From Tannerella sp. (GTDB lineage: Bacteria; Bacteroidota; Bacteroidia; Bacteroidales; Tannerellaceae): a DNA stretch of 40,052 nucleotides. Of the stretch, positions 8,246 to 17,218 are shown one piece after another (the first letter of the stretch is position 1; each line of letters begins with the position of its first letter). The stretch is from positions 1 to 40,052 of the forward strand of contig JAISUX010000113.1 of NCBI GenBank assembly GCA_031271805.1, given 5' to 3'. The position numbers and the translations under genes are program-made. The notes under the pieces are model-generated. The model ran no database searches, was not told the DNA's origin, and saw only the letters and a program-made list of their open reading frames with translations.

Positions 8246-8830
8246 CGAAACAGGATCGTCATCAAACCGCAATATTTCACGATAAAGTCGCTGTATCGGC
8301 AAGCCCATCACGTTATAGAATGAGCCTTCGATGCCTTGAACGGCGACATAGCCTATCCATTCCTGTATGCCATAAGCCCCGGCCTTGTCGAAAGGCTTAT
8401 ATTTATCAACATAGTAGAAGATTTCATCGTCTCTGAGTTCCGTGAAATCGACTGTCGATTCGGCAGAAAATTCCTTTTGACGGTTTGTGGTCGTTAAGAC
8501 TACAGCGGTGATTACTAAGTGTTTGCGTCCGGACAGTCGGCGTAACATCCCTATGGCGTCGGCGCGATCGACAGGCTTTTCTATGATTTCGTTGTCAAGG
8601 ATCACAACGGTATCGGCAGTTATCAAGAGTTCGTTGTTACTTAGAGTCGCGAGGTAAGCCTCGGCCTTGCGACGAGCTATGTAGCACGGGACCTCGGCCG
8701 GAGAAAGGCCGACAGGGTAGGATTCGTCGATTCCGGGGATAACGCGCACCGTGAAATCGACGTCCAATCCCTTGAGTAATTCCCTGCGACGAGGCGAATT
8801 TGAGGCAAGTATAATTTTGTATTTTGACAT
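8234..8830 (-). CDS. maf: Maf-family nucleoside triphosphate pyrophosphatase
   Basis: This 198-residue cytosolic enzyme hydrolyses non-canonical or methylated nucleoside triphosphates (dTTP/UTP or m7GTP-type substrates in characterised members) and so cleans the nucleotide pool. Family motifs seen are the N-terminal ILASNSPRRRELL (about 7-19), the central ADTVV (71-75, catalytic Asp) and KPVDRADAIGMLRRLSG (85-101). The C-terminal part has GAYGIQEW and GSFYNVMGLPI. The sequence does not let me separate the dTTPase/UTPase and m7GTPase subgroups with confidence. It is transcribed towards modF, and the last 12 bases of each gene overlap (8234-8245). Confidence 0.93.
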   Translation of the reverse strand: MSKYKIILASNSPRRRELLKGLDVDFTVRVIPGIDESYPVGLSPAEVPCYIARRKAEAYLATLSNNELLITADTVVILDNEIIEKPVDRADAIGMLRRLSGRKHLVITAVVLTTTNRQKEFSAESTVDFTELRDDEIFYYVDKYKPFDKAGAYGIQEWIGYVAVQGIEGSFYNVMGLPIQRLYREILRFDDDPVSLKA

Positions 8831-8857
8831 CTTTTTGAAAAAAATATTACCAAATAA

Positions 8858-8888
8858 GTTGCAAATCTAATCAAATTTTGTATTTTTG
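8858..8888 (+). promoter_or_regulatory. Promoter for the peptidase-regulator-purine salvage run
   Basis: GTTG (8858-8861) is followed after 19 bases by TATTTTTG (8881-8888), a full match to the TAnnTTTG element at the expected spacing. It lies 26 bases upstream of the peptidase ATG at 8915 and is the only good promoter match I see ahead of the six closely packed plus-strand genes. Confidence 0.55.
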
Positions 8889-8914
8889 CATTTTATTTTA
8901 TCAGAAAAAGAATT

Positions 8915-11005
8915 ATGAAACGTGTAATTGCAGTAATTTCTATGGTAGCAGCAATAGCTTGTAATGAAGCTAAAAAGGCTGATAATAAGGATGCTGATAT
9001 GTCGGTAATCGGTCGGCCTGAAATGATTGTTAAGGATGGTCATCTGACTCCCGAAGTTCTTTGGGCTTTCGGAAGGGTAGGAAACGTGTGCGTGTCGTCT
9101 GATAATAAGCGCATTGCATACACAGTGCAGTACTACAGTATCGCTGAAAACCGCGGCAATGCGGACGTCTATGTCATGGACGCGGACGGAGGCAATCAAC
9201 GGCAGTTGACCCGCAGCGTCAAGTCCGAAGGGGCGCTGACATGGCTCAAATCCGGCAAGATAGCTTTCCTGCGCGAGGGTAAATTGTGGAATATTGACCC
9301 CGACAATGGCGTAGAAACGCAAGTTTCCGATATTGAGCAGTCTATAGACGGATTTATCTATTCGCCCGACGAATCGAAAATCCTGCTCGTAATATCCGTT
9401 AAATTGGAAAAATACAAGGCTCAGGAACGCTATGACGACTTGGACAAGTCTAACGCTATGGTTTATGACGACTTGATGTATCGCCACTGGAGCGAATGGA
9501 AAGACGGCTCTTATAATCATATCTATATTGCTGATATTGAGGGAAATAAATTTAGCAAAGCAACCGATATTATGCCTGACGAGCCTTACGATTCACCCAC
9601 CAAACCGTTCGGCGGCACGGAAGAAATCGCTTGGAGTCCCGACGGCAATACCATCATTTATACCTGCAAAAAATCTTCCGGCAAAGAATATGCATTCTCC
9701 ACAAATACAGACCTTTACGCTTATTCGCTATCGGACAAATCAACTAAGAACCTGACGCCCGACATGCCGGGATACGACAAGTATCCTCAATTCTCTCCCG
9801 ACGGTTCCAAACTGCTGTTTACGAGTATGCGCCGCGCGGGTTTTGAAGCTGATAAAGAGCGTATTATGATTATAGACATGGCTACAGGCGCTATCAAAGA
9901 TGTGTCTGAAACGCTCGACGCCAGCCCCTCTTCGATTGCATGGGCGGCGGACGGCAAAACGCTCTGGCTCACAGCGCCATGGCAGGAGGCTCATCAGATT
10001 TATAAACTCGACCTCGCAAGCGGCGAATTTACAAAAATAACCGACGGCGATGTTGACTATCAGCATGTTATCCCTTCTGGCGACCGTCTCATTGCAACCC
10101 GCACTCAACATATCAAACCGACGGAAATCTTCAGCATCAACCCCACAGACGGCGTGGCTACGGAGTTGTCTTTTGTTAATAAAGATTTGCTTCAACAGCT
10201 TGATATTCCGACTGTTGAGAAGCGTTTCGTCACTACGACAGACAATAAACAGATGGTTACCTGGGTGATTTATCCCCCCAGATTCGACCCGTCGAAGAAA
10301 TATCCGCTATTATTAATATGTACGGGAGGACCGCAGGGCGTATTCGGTCCCTCGTTCAGTTACCGCTGGAATTACATGTTGATGGCTTCGCAGGGCTATG
10401 TGGTGGTGGCTCCCGCCCGTAGAGGCACCTCAGGTTCCGGACAGGAGTGGTGCGACGCAATATCAAAGAACCACGGCGAGCAGGAAGAACGCGACCTGCT
10501 GGCGGCTATCGACGCGGTCAGCAAGGAACCATGGGCTGACGCCGAACACATCGGCGCTGCCGGTGCAAGTTACGGCGGATACTCTATTTTCCACCTCGCA
10601 GGAACGCACCGCGGCCGGTTCAAAGCCTTCCTCGCCCACTGCGGAATCTTCAACATGGAGATGATGTATGTTACGACCGAGGAGATGTTTTTCGAACAAT
10701 GGGAGACGGGCGGTGCGCCATGGGAGAAAGATAACGCCACCGCGCAACGTTCTTACGCCCACTCGCCGCATCTGTTGGTCAAAAACTGGGATACGCCGAT
10801 AATGATTGTTCACGGCGAAAATGACTATCGAGTACCCTACTCGCAAGGTATGGCGGCTTTCAATACCGCGCAAATGCTTGGCATAGAAAGCCGTATGCTT
10901 ATCTTCCCTACCGAAACTCACTGGGTACTAAGCCCCCAGAACGCTATCGTCTGGCAAAGAGAATTCTTCGGATGGTTCGATAAATACTTGAAACCATCAA
11001 ATTAA
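8915..11005 (+). CDS. S9-family (DPP5-like) dipeptidyl peptidase, secreted or lipid-anchored
   Basis: This 696-residue serine peptidase should release dipeptides from the N-termini of peptides in the periplasm. It has an N-terminal export signal ending in a lipobox-like AIAC (Cys16), a seven- or eight-bladed beta-propeller with WD40/PD40-like repeats (about 50-410; for example IAWSPDGNTIIY and YPQFSPDGSKLLF) and a C-terminal alpha/beta hydrolase domain (about 430-696). The catalytic triad is visible: Ser552 in GASYGG, Asp637 in HGENDYRVPY and His669 in ETHW. The layout matches DPP5/S9C enzymes known from Porphyromonas gingivalis. It leads a six-gene run (gaps of 2-7 bases), followed directly by a HTH regulator and an M20 dipeptidase, which suggests use of peptides as nutrients. 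Confidence 0.93.
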   Translation: MKRVIAVISMVAAIACNEAKKADNKDADMSVIGRPEMIVKDGHLTPEVLWAFGRVGNVCVSSDNKRIAYTVQYYSIAENRGNADVYVMDADGGNQRQLTRSVKSEGALTWLKSGKIAFLREGKLWNIDPDNGVETQVSDIEQSIDGFIYSPDESKILLVISVKLEKYKAQERYDDLDKSNAMVYDDLMYRHWSEWKDGSYNHIYIADIEGNKFSKATDIMPDEPYDSPTKPFGGTEEIAWSPDGNTIIYTCKKSSGKEYAFSTNTDLYAYSLSDKSTKNLTPDMPGYDKYPQFSPDGSKLLFTSMRRAGFEADKERIMIIDMATGAIKDVSETLDASPSSIAWAADGKTLWLTAPWQEAHQIYKLDLASGEFTKITDGDVDYQHVIPSGDRLIATRTQHIKPTEIFSINPTDGVATELSFVNKDLLQQLDIPTVEKRFVTTTDNKQMVTWVIYPPRFDPSKKYPLLLICTGGPQGVFGPSFSYRWNYMLMASQGYVVVAPARRGTSGSGQEWCDAISKNHGEQEERDLLAAIDAVSKEPWADAEHIGAAGASYGGYSIFHLAGTHRGRFKAFLAHCGIFNMEMMYVTTEEMFFEQWETGGAPWEKDNATAQRSYAHSPHLLVKNWDTPIMIVHGENDYRVPYSQGMAAFNTAQMLGIESRMLIFPTETHWVLSPQNAIVWQREFFGWFDKYLKPSN

Positions 11006-11012
11006 TATAGTC

Positions 11013-11978
11013 ATGTATTCACATCCGATTTATACGGCATTATTGTCGGAAATTACAAAAAAATGTCCGACCAAGTACAAGCTCGCCAATCAGCTTGCCA
11101 ATGTGGTAGGACTTAGTACTGAGGCCGTTTATAGACGGTTGAGAGACGAAATACCGTTCAAATTCCATGAGATAGCGGCTATTGCAAGGTATCTCAATAT
11201 ATCTTTGGACGCATTGATAGGTACCGAACTGAATAAAAGTCAGCCGTTTCAGTTGAAACTTCCTAATTTTATTTCGCCCGGAGAAGATGATATTATAATG
11301 ATTGATACTTTCATAGAGTTTCTCCGGACACTCATTGATTCGGGGAAAAATATAGAGGCAGGTCATGTCGCCGGAACGCTTCCGCAGGATATTTTTTCGA
11401 AATATTCGGAACTTCGTGATTTCTATATCTATAAATGGTATTATTACAGTTATCCGCAACATCGCCGATATGAGGATATGATTGTTCCCGATATTGTGAA
11501 GAAAAATTTGGATAAACAAAATACGATGTCGAAAAAATATCACCGCACATCGTATATATTTGATAATGAGTTATATAATACTATCGTAGATTCTATCCTA
11601 TTTTTTAAAAATATAAGGTTGATTGACGATTCGAGCATCGCCAAAATAAAGGTGGATATGCTGGAATCAATTGATTATTTGGAAAAAATGTCAATCACCG
11701 GCATGTTTGAAGAAACCGGGAAGCAAGTCCGCATCTATGTTCTCAATGACATGAACCATACGATGTCGTTTTCATATATTTGCACGGATGATTTCAAGAT
11801 GAGTATGATAAAAGCGTTCTTTTTGACATCGGTAACTTCTACTAATGAGAAGGTTTTCGAGACGGTCAAGGAGTGGGTACGCTCAATTATCAGTACCTCA
11901 ATGCTGATTACCGAAGCTAACGAACGCCAGCGCCAAATCTATTTTGAGCAACAGCGGAAAAATGTCAACAGAATTTGA
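11013..11978 (+). CDS. HTH transcriptional regulator with uncharacterised 250-residue C-terminal domain (copy 1)
   Basis: This 321-residue protein has a helix-turn-helix in its first 70 residues (LANVVGLSTEAVYRRLRDE, then FKFHEIAAIARYLNISLDALIG), resembling XRE/BetR-type DNA-binding domains. The rest (about 75-321) is predicted mixed helix without membrane segments, and I do not recognise it. A second protein with the same architecture and clear similarity lies at 16179-17147. The two share the opening ...CPTKYKL/VPEKYKL, the YRR(L/M)R recognition helix and the tail ending in basic, Gln-rich helices (QRQIYFEQQRK / IQYMDRQRR). It lies between two peptidase genes (7 bases after one stop, 3 before the next start), so it may control this operon. 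Sensing ligand unknown. Confidence 0.8.
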   Translation: MYSHPIYTALLSEITKKCPTKYKLANQLANVVGLSTEAVYRRLRDEIPFKFHEIAAIARYLNISLDALIGTELNKSQPFQLKLPNFISPGEDDIIMIDTFIEFLRTLIDSGKNIEAGHVAGTLPQDIFSKYSELRDFYIYKWYYYSYPQHRRYEDMIVPDIVKKNLDKQNTMSKKYHRTSYIFDNELYNTIVDSILFFKNIRLIDDSSIAKIKVDMLESIDYLEKMSITGMFEETGKQVRIYVLNDMNHTMSFSYICTDDFKMSMIKAFFLTSVTSTNEKVFETVKEWVRSIISTSMLITEANERQRQIYFEQQRKNVNRI

Positions 11979-11981
11979 TTT

Positions 11982-13337
11982 ATGAATATTAAAGATTTTA
12001 TTACAATTAATGCCGCCCGCTTTGAGGCTGAATGGTTTGATTTACTGCGCATTCCGTCTGTCAGTTCGCAAAGCGAGCATAAAGATGATATGCTGCTGTG
12101 CGCCACGAGATGGAAAGAATTGTTGCTGGCGTCGGGGGCTGAAAAGGCGGAAGTGATGCCGACAGCCGGCAATCCTGTTGTTTATGCCGAAAGAATTATT
12201 TCTCCCGATGCGCGTACCGTCCTTGTTTACGGTCATTACGACGTGATGCCGCCGGAACCGCTCGAACTGTGGAAAAGCGACCCGTTTGAGCCGGTTATCC
12301 GCGACGGCAGGGTTTATGCGCGAGGGGCAGACGACGATAAAGGGCAGGCGCTGATACAGGTCAAAGGCTTTGAAACGGCTCTACATGAGGGTTTTATGAA
12401 CTGTAATGTAAAGTTTATACTCGAAGGCGAGGAAGAAATCGGCTCGACAAACCTCTATCCGTTCTGCGAGGCACATAAAGATCTCTTAAAAGCGGACGTG
12501 ATACTCGTCTCGGACACGAGCATGGTAGCCGAAGACACGCCGTCGCTCACTACCGGACTACGCGGGCTGGCATACTGGGAGATCGAAGTGACCGGCCCGA
12601 ACCGCGACCTTCATTCGGGGCATTTCGGCGGTGCGGTCGCCAATCCTATCAACGTGCTGTGCAAGATCATTGCCGACATTACCGATGCCGACGGCCGTAT
12701 CACCATTCCCGGATTTTACGACGATGTGGAAGATTTATCACCCGCAGAAAAGGCTATGATAGAGCAAGTTCCCTTCGACGAAGAACGTTACCGGCAAGCA
12801 CTTGACGTCGCCGAGCTACATGGCGAGAAAGGCTATTCGACCTTGGAGCGCAACTCATGCCGTCCGTCTTTCGACGTTTGCGGCATCTGGGGCGGTTACA
12901 CCGGCGAAGGCGCCAAGACAGTGCTGCCATCGAAGGCTTATGCCAAATTGTCGTGCCGCTTAGTGCCGCATCAGGATTCGGAGAAAATTAAAGAGTTGTT
13001 TATCAAATATATAGATGGCGTAGCTCCGCCATACGTCAAAGTCAAGGTGACACATCATCACGGCGGACAAGCATACGTCTGTCCGATAGACCTTCCGGCC
13101 TACAAGGCTGCCGAACAGGGATTTATACGCGCTTTCGGTCGGCAACCCTTGGCCGTTAGGCGCGGCGGTAGCATCCCTATCATCCCCGCTTTCGAGAAAA
13201 TTCTCGGTATCAAGAGCGTACTGATGGGCTTCGGACACGAACGTAACGCCATTCACTCGCCAAACGAGAGTTTCAGCCTCGACATGTTTTACAAAGGCAT
13301 TGAAGCCGTCGCGGAGTTCTACCGGAGATATACATAA
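11982..13337 (+). CDS. M20-family metallopeptidase (dipeptidase)
   Basis: This 451-residue cytosolic enzyme of the M20/M28 zinc-peptidase clan probably cleaves dipeptides. The zinc-ligand segments are visible: H85 and D87 in YGHYDVMPPEP, the bridging Asp in GRVYARGADDDKGQ (about 106-119) and the catalytic Glu pair in LEGEEEIGS (about 147-155), with a C-terminal His in GFGHERNAIHSPNE (about 418-431). The lid/dimerisation domain (about 200-310) contains the family phrase GPNRDLHSGHFGG. No signal peptide is present, unlike the DPP5-like enzyme two genes upstream, so the two could act in series: dipeptides released in the periplasm and hydrolysed in the cytosol. Confidence 0.93.
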   Translation: MNIKDFITINAARFEAEWFDLLRIPSVSSQSEHKDDMLLCATRWKELLLASGAEKAEVMPTAGNPVVYAERIISPDARTVLVYGHYDVMPPEPLELWKSDPFEPVIRDGRVYARGADDDKGQALIQVKGFETALHEGFMNCNVKFILEGEEEIGSTNLYPFCEAHKDLLKADVILVSDTSMVAEDTPSLTTGLRGLAYWEIEVTGPNRDLHSGHFGGAVANPINVLCKIIADITDADGRITIPGFYDDVEDLSPAEKAMIEQVPFDEERYRQALDVAELHGEKGYSTLERNSCRPSFDVCGIWGGYTGEGAKTVLPSKAYAKLSCRLVPHQDSEKIKELFIKYIDGVAPPYVKVKVTHHHGGQAYVCPIDLPAYKAAEQGFIRAFGRQPLAVRRGGSIPIIPAFEKILGIKSVLMGFGHERNAIHSPNESFSLDMFYKGIEAVAEFYRRYT

Positions 13338-13344
13338 TTATTCT

Positions 13345-14607
13345 ATGGAAATTTTAATCAAACAGGCCTTATTAGAAGGAAAACAGCATGATATTCTCAT
13401 TATAAACGACATAATATCAGCCGTTTATCCATCCGAAAACAGCATACGGGAAACGGCCGATGTCACGATTAATGCTACCGGCAAAGCCGTCATACCCGGT
13501 CTTGCCAATATGCACAGCCATTCGGCGATGACGCTCTTTCGCGGCTATGCCGACGATATGCCGCTTAAGCCATGGCTCGAAGAAAAAATCTGGCCTAACG
13601 AGAAGAAACTGACCGCCGAAGACGTCTATTGGGGCGCCCGTCTTGCCTGCCTCGAGATGCTCAAAAGCGGCACAACGCTGTTGAACGATATGTATGACCA
13701 CCTTGATGAAACCGAAAAAGCGGTCGTCGAAACAGGCATCCGCGCTGTGCTTGCGGAAGTGTGTTTCGACTTCTTTAAACCGCATATCGCCGCCAGATCT
13801 AAACAGCATATAATCAAACGTTTCGGTAATAAACCGACAAATGAAAGGATACAATATGCACTCGGCCCTCATGCAATATACACAGTATCAGGCGATTTAT
13901 TGAAATGGGCGAAAGATTTTGCTCTCGACAACGACGTCTTTATGCACCTACACCTTGCCGAAACTGAGCAGGAAGTCGCTGATTGTCAAAGGGATTTCGG
14001 CGACACTCCCGTCAGATATCTGCAAAAACTCGGCGTTCTGTCGCACAAACTGATAATTGCACACGGATTATACGTTGATGAGGAGGAGATTAAGATGCTT
14101 GACGATGCGGGTGTTGCGGTAGTGCACAACCCCGCGTCGAATATGAAACTCGGTTCCGGCTATCAATTCCGTTTTAAAGAGATGAAGCAGGCGGGCGTCA
14201 GGGTGGCGCTGGGCACCGACGGTTGCGCTTCGTCAAATAATCTCGACATGATAGAAGTAATGAAACTTGCATCTTTGTTGGGCAAGTCGTGGCGCAAAGA
14301 TCCTACTGCGTTGAGCTGTAACGAGATGCTCGATGCCATAACGGTTACGCCGGCAGAAATTATCGGCATAAAAACCGGCAAGATAGCGACCGGATACAAA
14401 GCCGACATCTGCCTGATAGACCTGCAACGACCGGAATTTACGCCCAATCACAACTTCGTATCCAACCTTGTCTATTCGGCGAATGGTAGTTGCGTTGACA
14501 CGGTTATTTGCGACGGCAAAATCCTGATGGAGAATCGCAAGGTCACAAGAGAAAAAGAAATAATAGAAAATGCCGGCATTATAGCTAATAATCTTATTAA
14601 TAGATAA
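13345..14607 (+). CDS. mtaD: MTA/SAH/adenosine deaminase-type amidohydrolase
   Basis: This 420-residue member of the metal-dependent amidohydrolase superfamily is close to the 5'-methylthioadenosine/S-adenosylhomocysteine deaminases. Metal ligands and family motifs are visible: H57-x-H59 in [24 protein letters not shown], a conserved His in [22 protein letters not shown] and [11 protein letters not shown] with the catalytic Asp. The ATG at 13345 gives the correct start ([12 protein letters not shown]); the in-frame ATG at 13300 lies inside the upstream gene. It deaminates adenine nucleosides to the hypoxanthine form, which the next gene product, PNP, could then cleave. Exact substrate among MTA, SAH and adenosine is not decided by sequence. 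Confidence 0.88.
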   Translation: MEILIKQALLEGKQHDILIINDIISAVYPSENSIRETADVTINATGKAVIPGLANMHSHSAMTLFRGYADDMPLKPWLEEKIWPNEKKLTAEDVYWGARLACLEMLKSGTTLLNDMYDHLDETEKAVVETGIRAVLAEVCFDFFKPHIAARSKQHIIKRFGNKPTNERIQYALGPHAIYTVSGDLLKWAKDFALDNDVFMHLHLAETEQEVADCQRDFGDTPVRYLQKLGVLSHKLIIAHGLYVDEEEIKMLDDAGVAVVHNPASNMKLGSGYQFRFKEMKQAGVRVALGTDGCASSNNLDMIEVMKLASLLGKSWRKDPTALSCNEMLDAITVTPAEIIGIKTGKIATGYKADICLIDLQRPEFTPNHNFVSNLVYSANGSCVDTVICDGKILMENRKVTREKEIIENAGIIANNLINR

Positions 14608-14609
14608 AT

Positions 14610-15422
14610 ATGGAGAATGATTATAAAGAAGCTGCGAAATATATAGCAGAAAGGATTGGAGTTAAACCGGAGACGGCGATTATCCTTGGGAGTGGTTTAG
14701 GTGGACTTGCGGACAGGGTTAAGGATGCTACGAAAATTCCTTATGGCGATATACCGCATTTCGTAAACTCCACAGCCACAGGGCATAAGGGAAATCTTAT
14801 TGTCGGAACGCTTGGCGGCAAGTACGTGATTGCCATGCAGGGGAGGTTTCATTATTACGAGGGTTATACGATGCGGCAGGTCACTTTCCCTGTGCGTGTG
14901 ATGAAGATGCTGGGCATAAAGAACCTGCTCGTTTCGAATGCGGCGGGCGGCATTAATGAGACTTTTCACGTTGGCGATCTGATGATTATCCGCGATCATA
15001 TCAATATGATGCCTAACCCGTTGATCGGCGCTAACGATGAAGATTTCGGGACACGTTTTCCCGATATGACGCGGGCATACGACCGCGAACTGATAAGCTG
15101 CGCCGAAAAAATTGCTGCCGCGAATGGAATTGAAGTAAAAAAAGGCGTTTATGTCGGTCTTACCGGGCCTTCTTATGAGACGCCTGCCGAATATGCCTGT
15201 TACGGTCGCCTTGGCGCCGATGTGGTAGGGATGAGCACTGTGCCGGAGGTAATCACGGCTCGTCATGCGGGTTTGCGGGTCTTCGGCATGTCGGTCGTCA
15301 CTAATGAGGGCTATCATTTTGCCGACGATTTCGTCAACGACGGCGCTGACGTGGTTAAGGCGGCAAATGAGGCGACGGAAAAGATGACCCTGTTATTCAG
15401 CGAATTAATAAAACAAATTTAA
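14610..15422 (+). CDS. punA: Purine nucleoside phosphorylase (trimeric, inosine/guanosine type)
   Basis: This 270-residue cytosolic enzyme splits inosine or guanosine with phosphate to base and ribose-1-phosphate. It belongs to the trimeric PNP (PunA/XapA, mammalian-like) class, as shown by its length and motifs: [13 protein letters not shown] (25-37, phosphate loop), [15 protein letters not shown] (47-61), [22 protein letters not shown] (middle, phosphate/ribose site), [11 protein letters not shown], and [13 protein letters not shown], with the purine-recognition Asn in [11 protein letters not shown], where closely related enzymes have TNKA. It starts 2 bases after the deaminase stop and should receive that enzyme's product. 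Confidence 0.95.
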   Translation: MENDYKEAAKYIAERIGVKPETAIILGSGLGGLADRVKDATKIPYGDIPHFVNSTATGHKGNLIVGTLGGKYVIAMQGRFHYYEGYTMRQVTFPVRVMKMLGIKNLLVSNAAGGINETFHVGDLMIIRDHINMMPNPLIGANDEDFGTRFPDMTRAYDRELISCAEKIAAANGIEVKKGVYVGLTGPSYETPAEYACYGRLGADVVGMSTVPEVITARHAGLRVFGMSVVTNEGYHFADDFVNDGADVVKAANEATEKMTLLFSELIKQI

Positions 15423-15428
15423 TGATAA

Positions 15429-15920
15429 ATGAACGGAGACGCAAGACTTTACGAATTATTGAAGCAACTTGACATAGTTTTCGAATATATCGAGCATCCT
15501 GAGGCGCCGACTATCGAGATAGCCAAGCAATATTGGGCGGGGCATGATGCCAAGCATTGCAAAAACCTCTTTTTCCGCAACCATAAAGGCAACCGTCACT
15601 ATCTTGTCATCCTCGACTGCGACGCCGACATGGACATTCATGCCATTGAACGGCAACTTGGCCAGGGCAAGCTATCCTTCGCTTCCGAGCATCGCATGGA
15701 AAAATACCTCGGCGTCAAGCCCGGCTCAGTCACGCCCTTCGGTCTCATCAACGACCATGACAATCACGTCCACGTTTTCCTCGATGAAAACCTGCAAAAA
15801 GCCTCGCGCTTGAGTTTTCACCCTTGCATAAACACGGCGTCGCTGCTCATTTCACAAAAAGACTTCATGAAATTCCTCGATTATGCTAAAAACAACTTCG
15901 AGTGGAAGAAATTGTATTAA
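15429..15920 (+). CDS. YbaK/ProX-type prolyl-tRNA editing protein (Ala-tRNA(Pro) deacylase)
   Basis: This 163-residue protein has the YbaK/EbsC fold of free-standing trans-editing factors that hydrolyse mischarged Ala-tRNA(Pro). The catalytic Lys is present as K45 in AKHCKNLFFRN, followed by the family strands HYLVILDCDADMD (57-69), LSFASEHRMEKYLGVKPGSVTPFGL (about 80-104) and VHVFLDENL (109-117). The length fits PrdX/ProX homologues. It is the last gene of the plus-strand run, 6 bases after the pnp stop. It shows no evident link to purine salvage, so its place may be convenience or shared growth control. Confidence 0.9.
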   Translation: MNGDARLYELLKQLDIVFEYIEHPEAPTIEIAKQYWAGHDAKHCKNLFFRNHKGNRHYLVILDCDADMDIHAIERQLGQGKLSFASEHRMEKYLGVKPGSVTPFGLINDHDNHVHVFLDENLQKASRLSFHPCINTASLLISQKDFMKFLDYAKNNFEWKKLY

Positions 15921-15955
15921 AATGCGTCTTTAGATAAAATTATAAGAGATGACAG

Positions 15956-16041
15956 TATCGAAATTCGATAAAAATATGAGATTTTCCTTTGAAATTATCG
16001 AAAAACGATATTTTTTCTCTCGCGAGTATCGTTTTTCGATA
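15956..16041. promoter_or_regulatory. Three palindromic TATCG-N5-CGATA sites (candidate operators)
   Basis: Three 15-base sites share TATCG-N5-CGATA: TATCGAAATTCGATA (15956-15970), TATCGAAAAACGATA (15996-16010) and TATCGTTTTTCGATA (16027-16041). Sites 2 and 3 are exact reverse complements of each other, so they also form a 15-base inverted repeat around a 16-base centre. Site starts are 40 and 31 bases apart, close to four and three helical turns, which would place them on one DNA face. They lie 138-223 bases upstream of the HTH gene at 16179 and beyond its promoter. Binding of a dimeric regulator, perhaps one of the two HTH paralogues, is inference. Confidence 0.65.
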
Positions 16042-16111
16042 CAAAATCGGTAGTTTTCGGCATTTATATACAAAAATTGAAAAAAATTATTTCCAAAGTA
16101 TTAAAAAAAGA

Positions 16112-16143
16112 CTTGATTAATTAAATTATACATCATAGCTTTG
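16112..16143 (+). promoter_or_regulatory. Promoter for HTH regulator copy 2
   Basis: CTTG (16112-16115) is followed after 20 bases by TAGCTTTG (16136-16143), a full match to TAnnTTTG at standard spacing. It ends 35 bases upstream of the chosen ATG at 16179. The palindrome array ends about 70 bases upstream of its -33 element. Confidence 0.6.
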
Positions 16144-16178
16144 CAGACGCATAAATTAATAATTTGTTTGCAACCGAT

Positions 16179-17147
16179 ATGGATAATTTTGATTTTGAAG
16201 TCAATATGGGATTTGTTGAATTGATAAAAAAGACAGTTCCCGAAAAATACAAATTGACGAAGATATTAGTCGATTTGTTGGATATTGAGCCTAATGCCTT
16301 GTACAGGCGTATGCGCAATGATACGACTTTCTCTATTGGTGAAATGGTTAAAATAGCAAAATTGTTCGGTTTTTCTTTAGATTCGCTTTTAGGTGTAAAA
16401 TCGCCGATACGCAGTCAATTTTACCAAATGAGCTGGCTGAACTATTTCAAACTCGGAGAGGTAGATTATTTCATGTCGGAAAGTTTTGTTGATACGATTA
16501 ATACTGCAGCTAAGAATGTTAATTCCGAACTTGGAGTAGCTACAACAGGTATTCCGCTGCATATTTTAGCTTTTTTCCCGAATATTTTCCGTTTTTTTAT
16601 CCTTAAGTGGATGTTTCAGTTCGGGAATGTCGGCGAGGTAAAATCCTTTTCGGACATAAAAATGGATTCGCGCATCATGGATGGCCATCTTAAATATCGT
16701 GAAGCGATAAAGAAAATCGGTTACACTTTCATGGTCTGTGACGAGAACGCTCTCCAAACTTTAATGAATGACATACACTATTTCAATACGATACGTCTTG
16801 TGACGGAAAAGGATGTTGCCATATTAAAGGAAGACCTGTCAGAGATGCTTGATTTAATCGAAAAAGTCGTAACAGTCGGCGCTTTTGAAAACGGTAATGA
16901 AGTCGAACTCTATACATCTAATGTGTCATTCGAAACGACATATTCGTATTTGTATTCCGATAACATTAATGTCAGTAGGGTAGATGTATTTACTATAGGA
17001 TCGATGACATCCGTCGATGCCGATTCGTGCGAACACATGCGGAAGTGGTTACACTCAATAAAACGAACTTCTACCCTTATTTCGGGGATTGAAATTAACC
17101 GCATCCAATATATGGACAGACAACGTCGAATATTGGATAGCCTTTAA
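16179..17147 (+). CDS. HTH transcriptional regulator with uncharacterised C-terminal domain (copy 2)
   Basis: This 322-residue protein is a paralogue of the product at 11013-11978. It has the same length, the same N-terminal helix-turn-helix (LLDIEPNALYRRMRNDTTFS, then EMVKIAKLFGFSLDSLLG) and the same unrecognised C-terminal region, including an FRFFILKWMF segment that parallels FYIYKWYYY in copy 1. I chose the ATG at 16179; an in-frame TTG at 16164 would add five residues, and a later ATG at 16206 would cut into the N-terminal helix. Unlike copy 1 it is a single gene with its own promoter, preceded by three palindromes and closed by a strong terminator. Autoregulation is plausible but unproven. 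Confidence 0.8.
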   Translation: MDNFDFEVNMGFVELIKKTVPEKYKLTKILVDLLDIEPNALYRRMRNDTTFSIGEMVKIAKLFGFSLDSLLGVKSPIRSQFYQMSWLNYFKLGEVDYFMSESFVDTINTAAKNVNSELGVATTGIPLHILAFFPNIFRFFILKWMFQFGNVGEVKSFSDIKMDSRIMDGHLKYREAIKKIGYTFMVCDENALQTLMNDIHYFNTIRLVTEKDVAILKEDLSEMLDLIEKVVTVGAFENGNEVELYTSNVSFETTYSYLYSDNINVSRVDVFTIGSMTSVDADSCEHMRKWLHSIKRTSTLISGIEINRIQYMDRQRRILDSL

Positions 17148-17180
17148 ACATTCACTTTTTTTATTGGTATCACTCTGTAA

Positions 17181-17217
17181 GAGAGGCTGTTTGCCCAAGC
17201 AGCCTCTCGTTTTTTTT
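17181..17217 (+). terminator. Rho-independent terminator of HTH regulator copy 2
   Basis: GAGAGGCTGTTT pairs with AAGCAGCCTCTC (17197-17208, one G-T wobble) around the tetraloop GCCC, giving a 12-base-pair stem followed by G and a run of eight T (17210-17217). It lies 34 bases after the regulator stop. Confidence 0.9.
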
Positions 17218-17218
17218 C

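Noticed and set aside
15996..16041. Large inverted repeat as a terminator for the upstream operon
   Set aside because: No T run follows on either strand, the stem is A/T-rich with a 16-base centre, and a third matching site lies outside it, which fits operators better.
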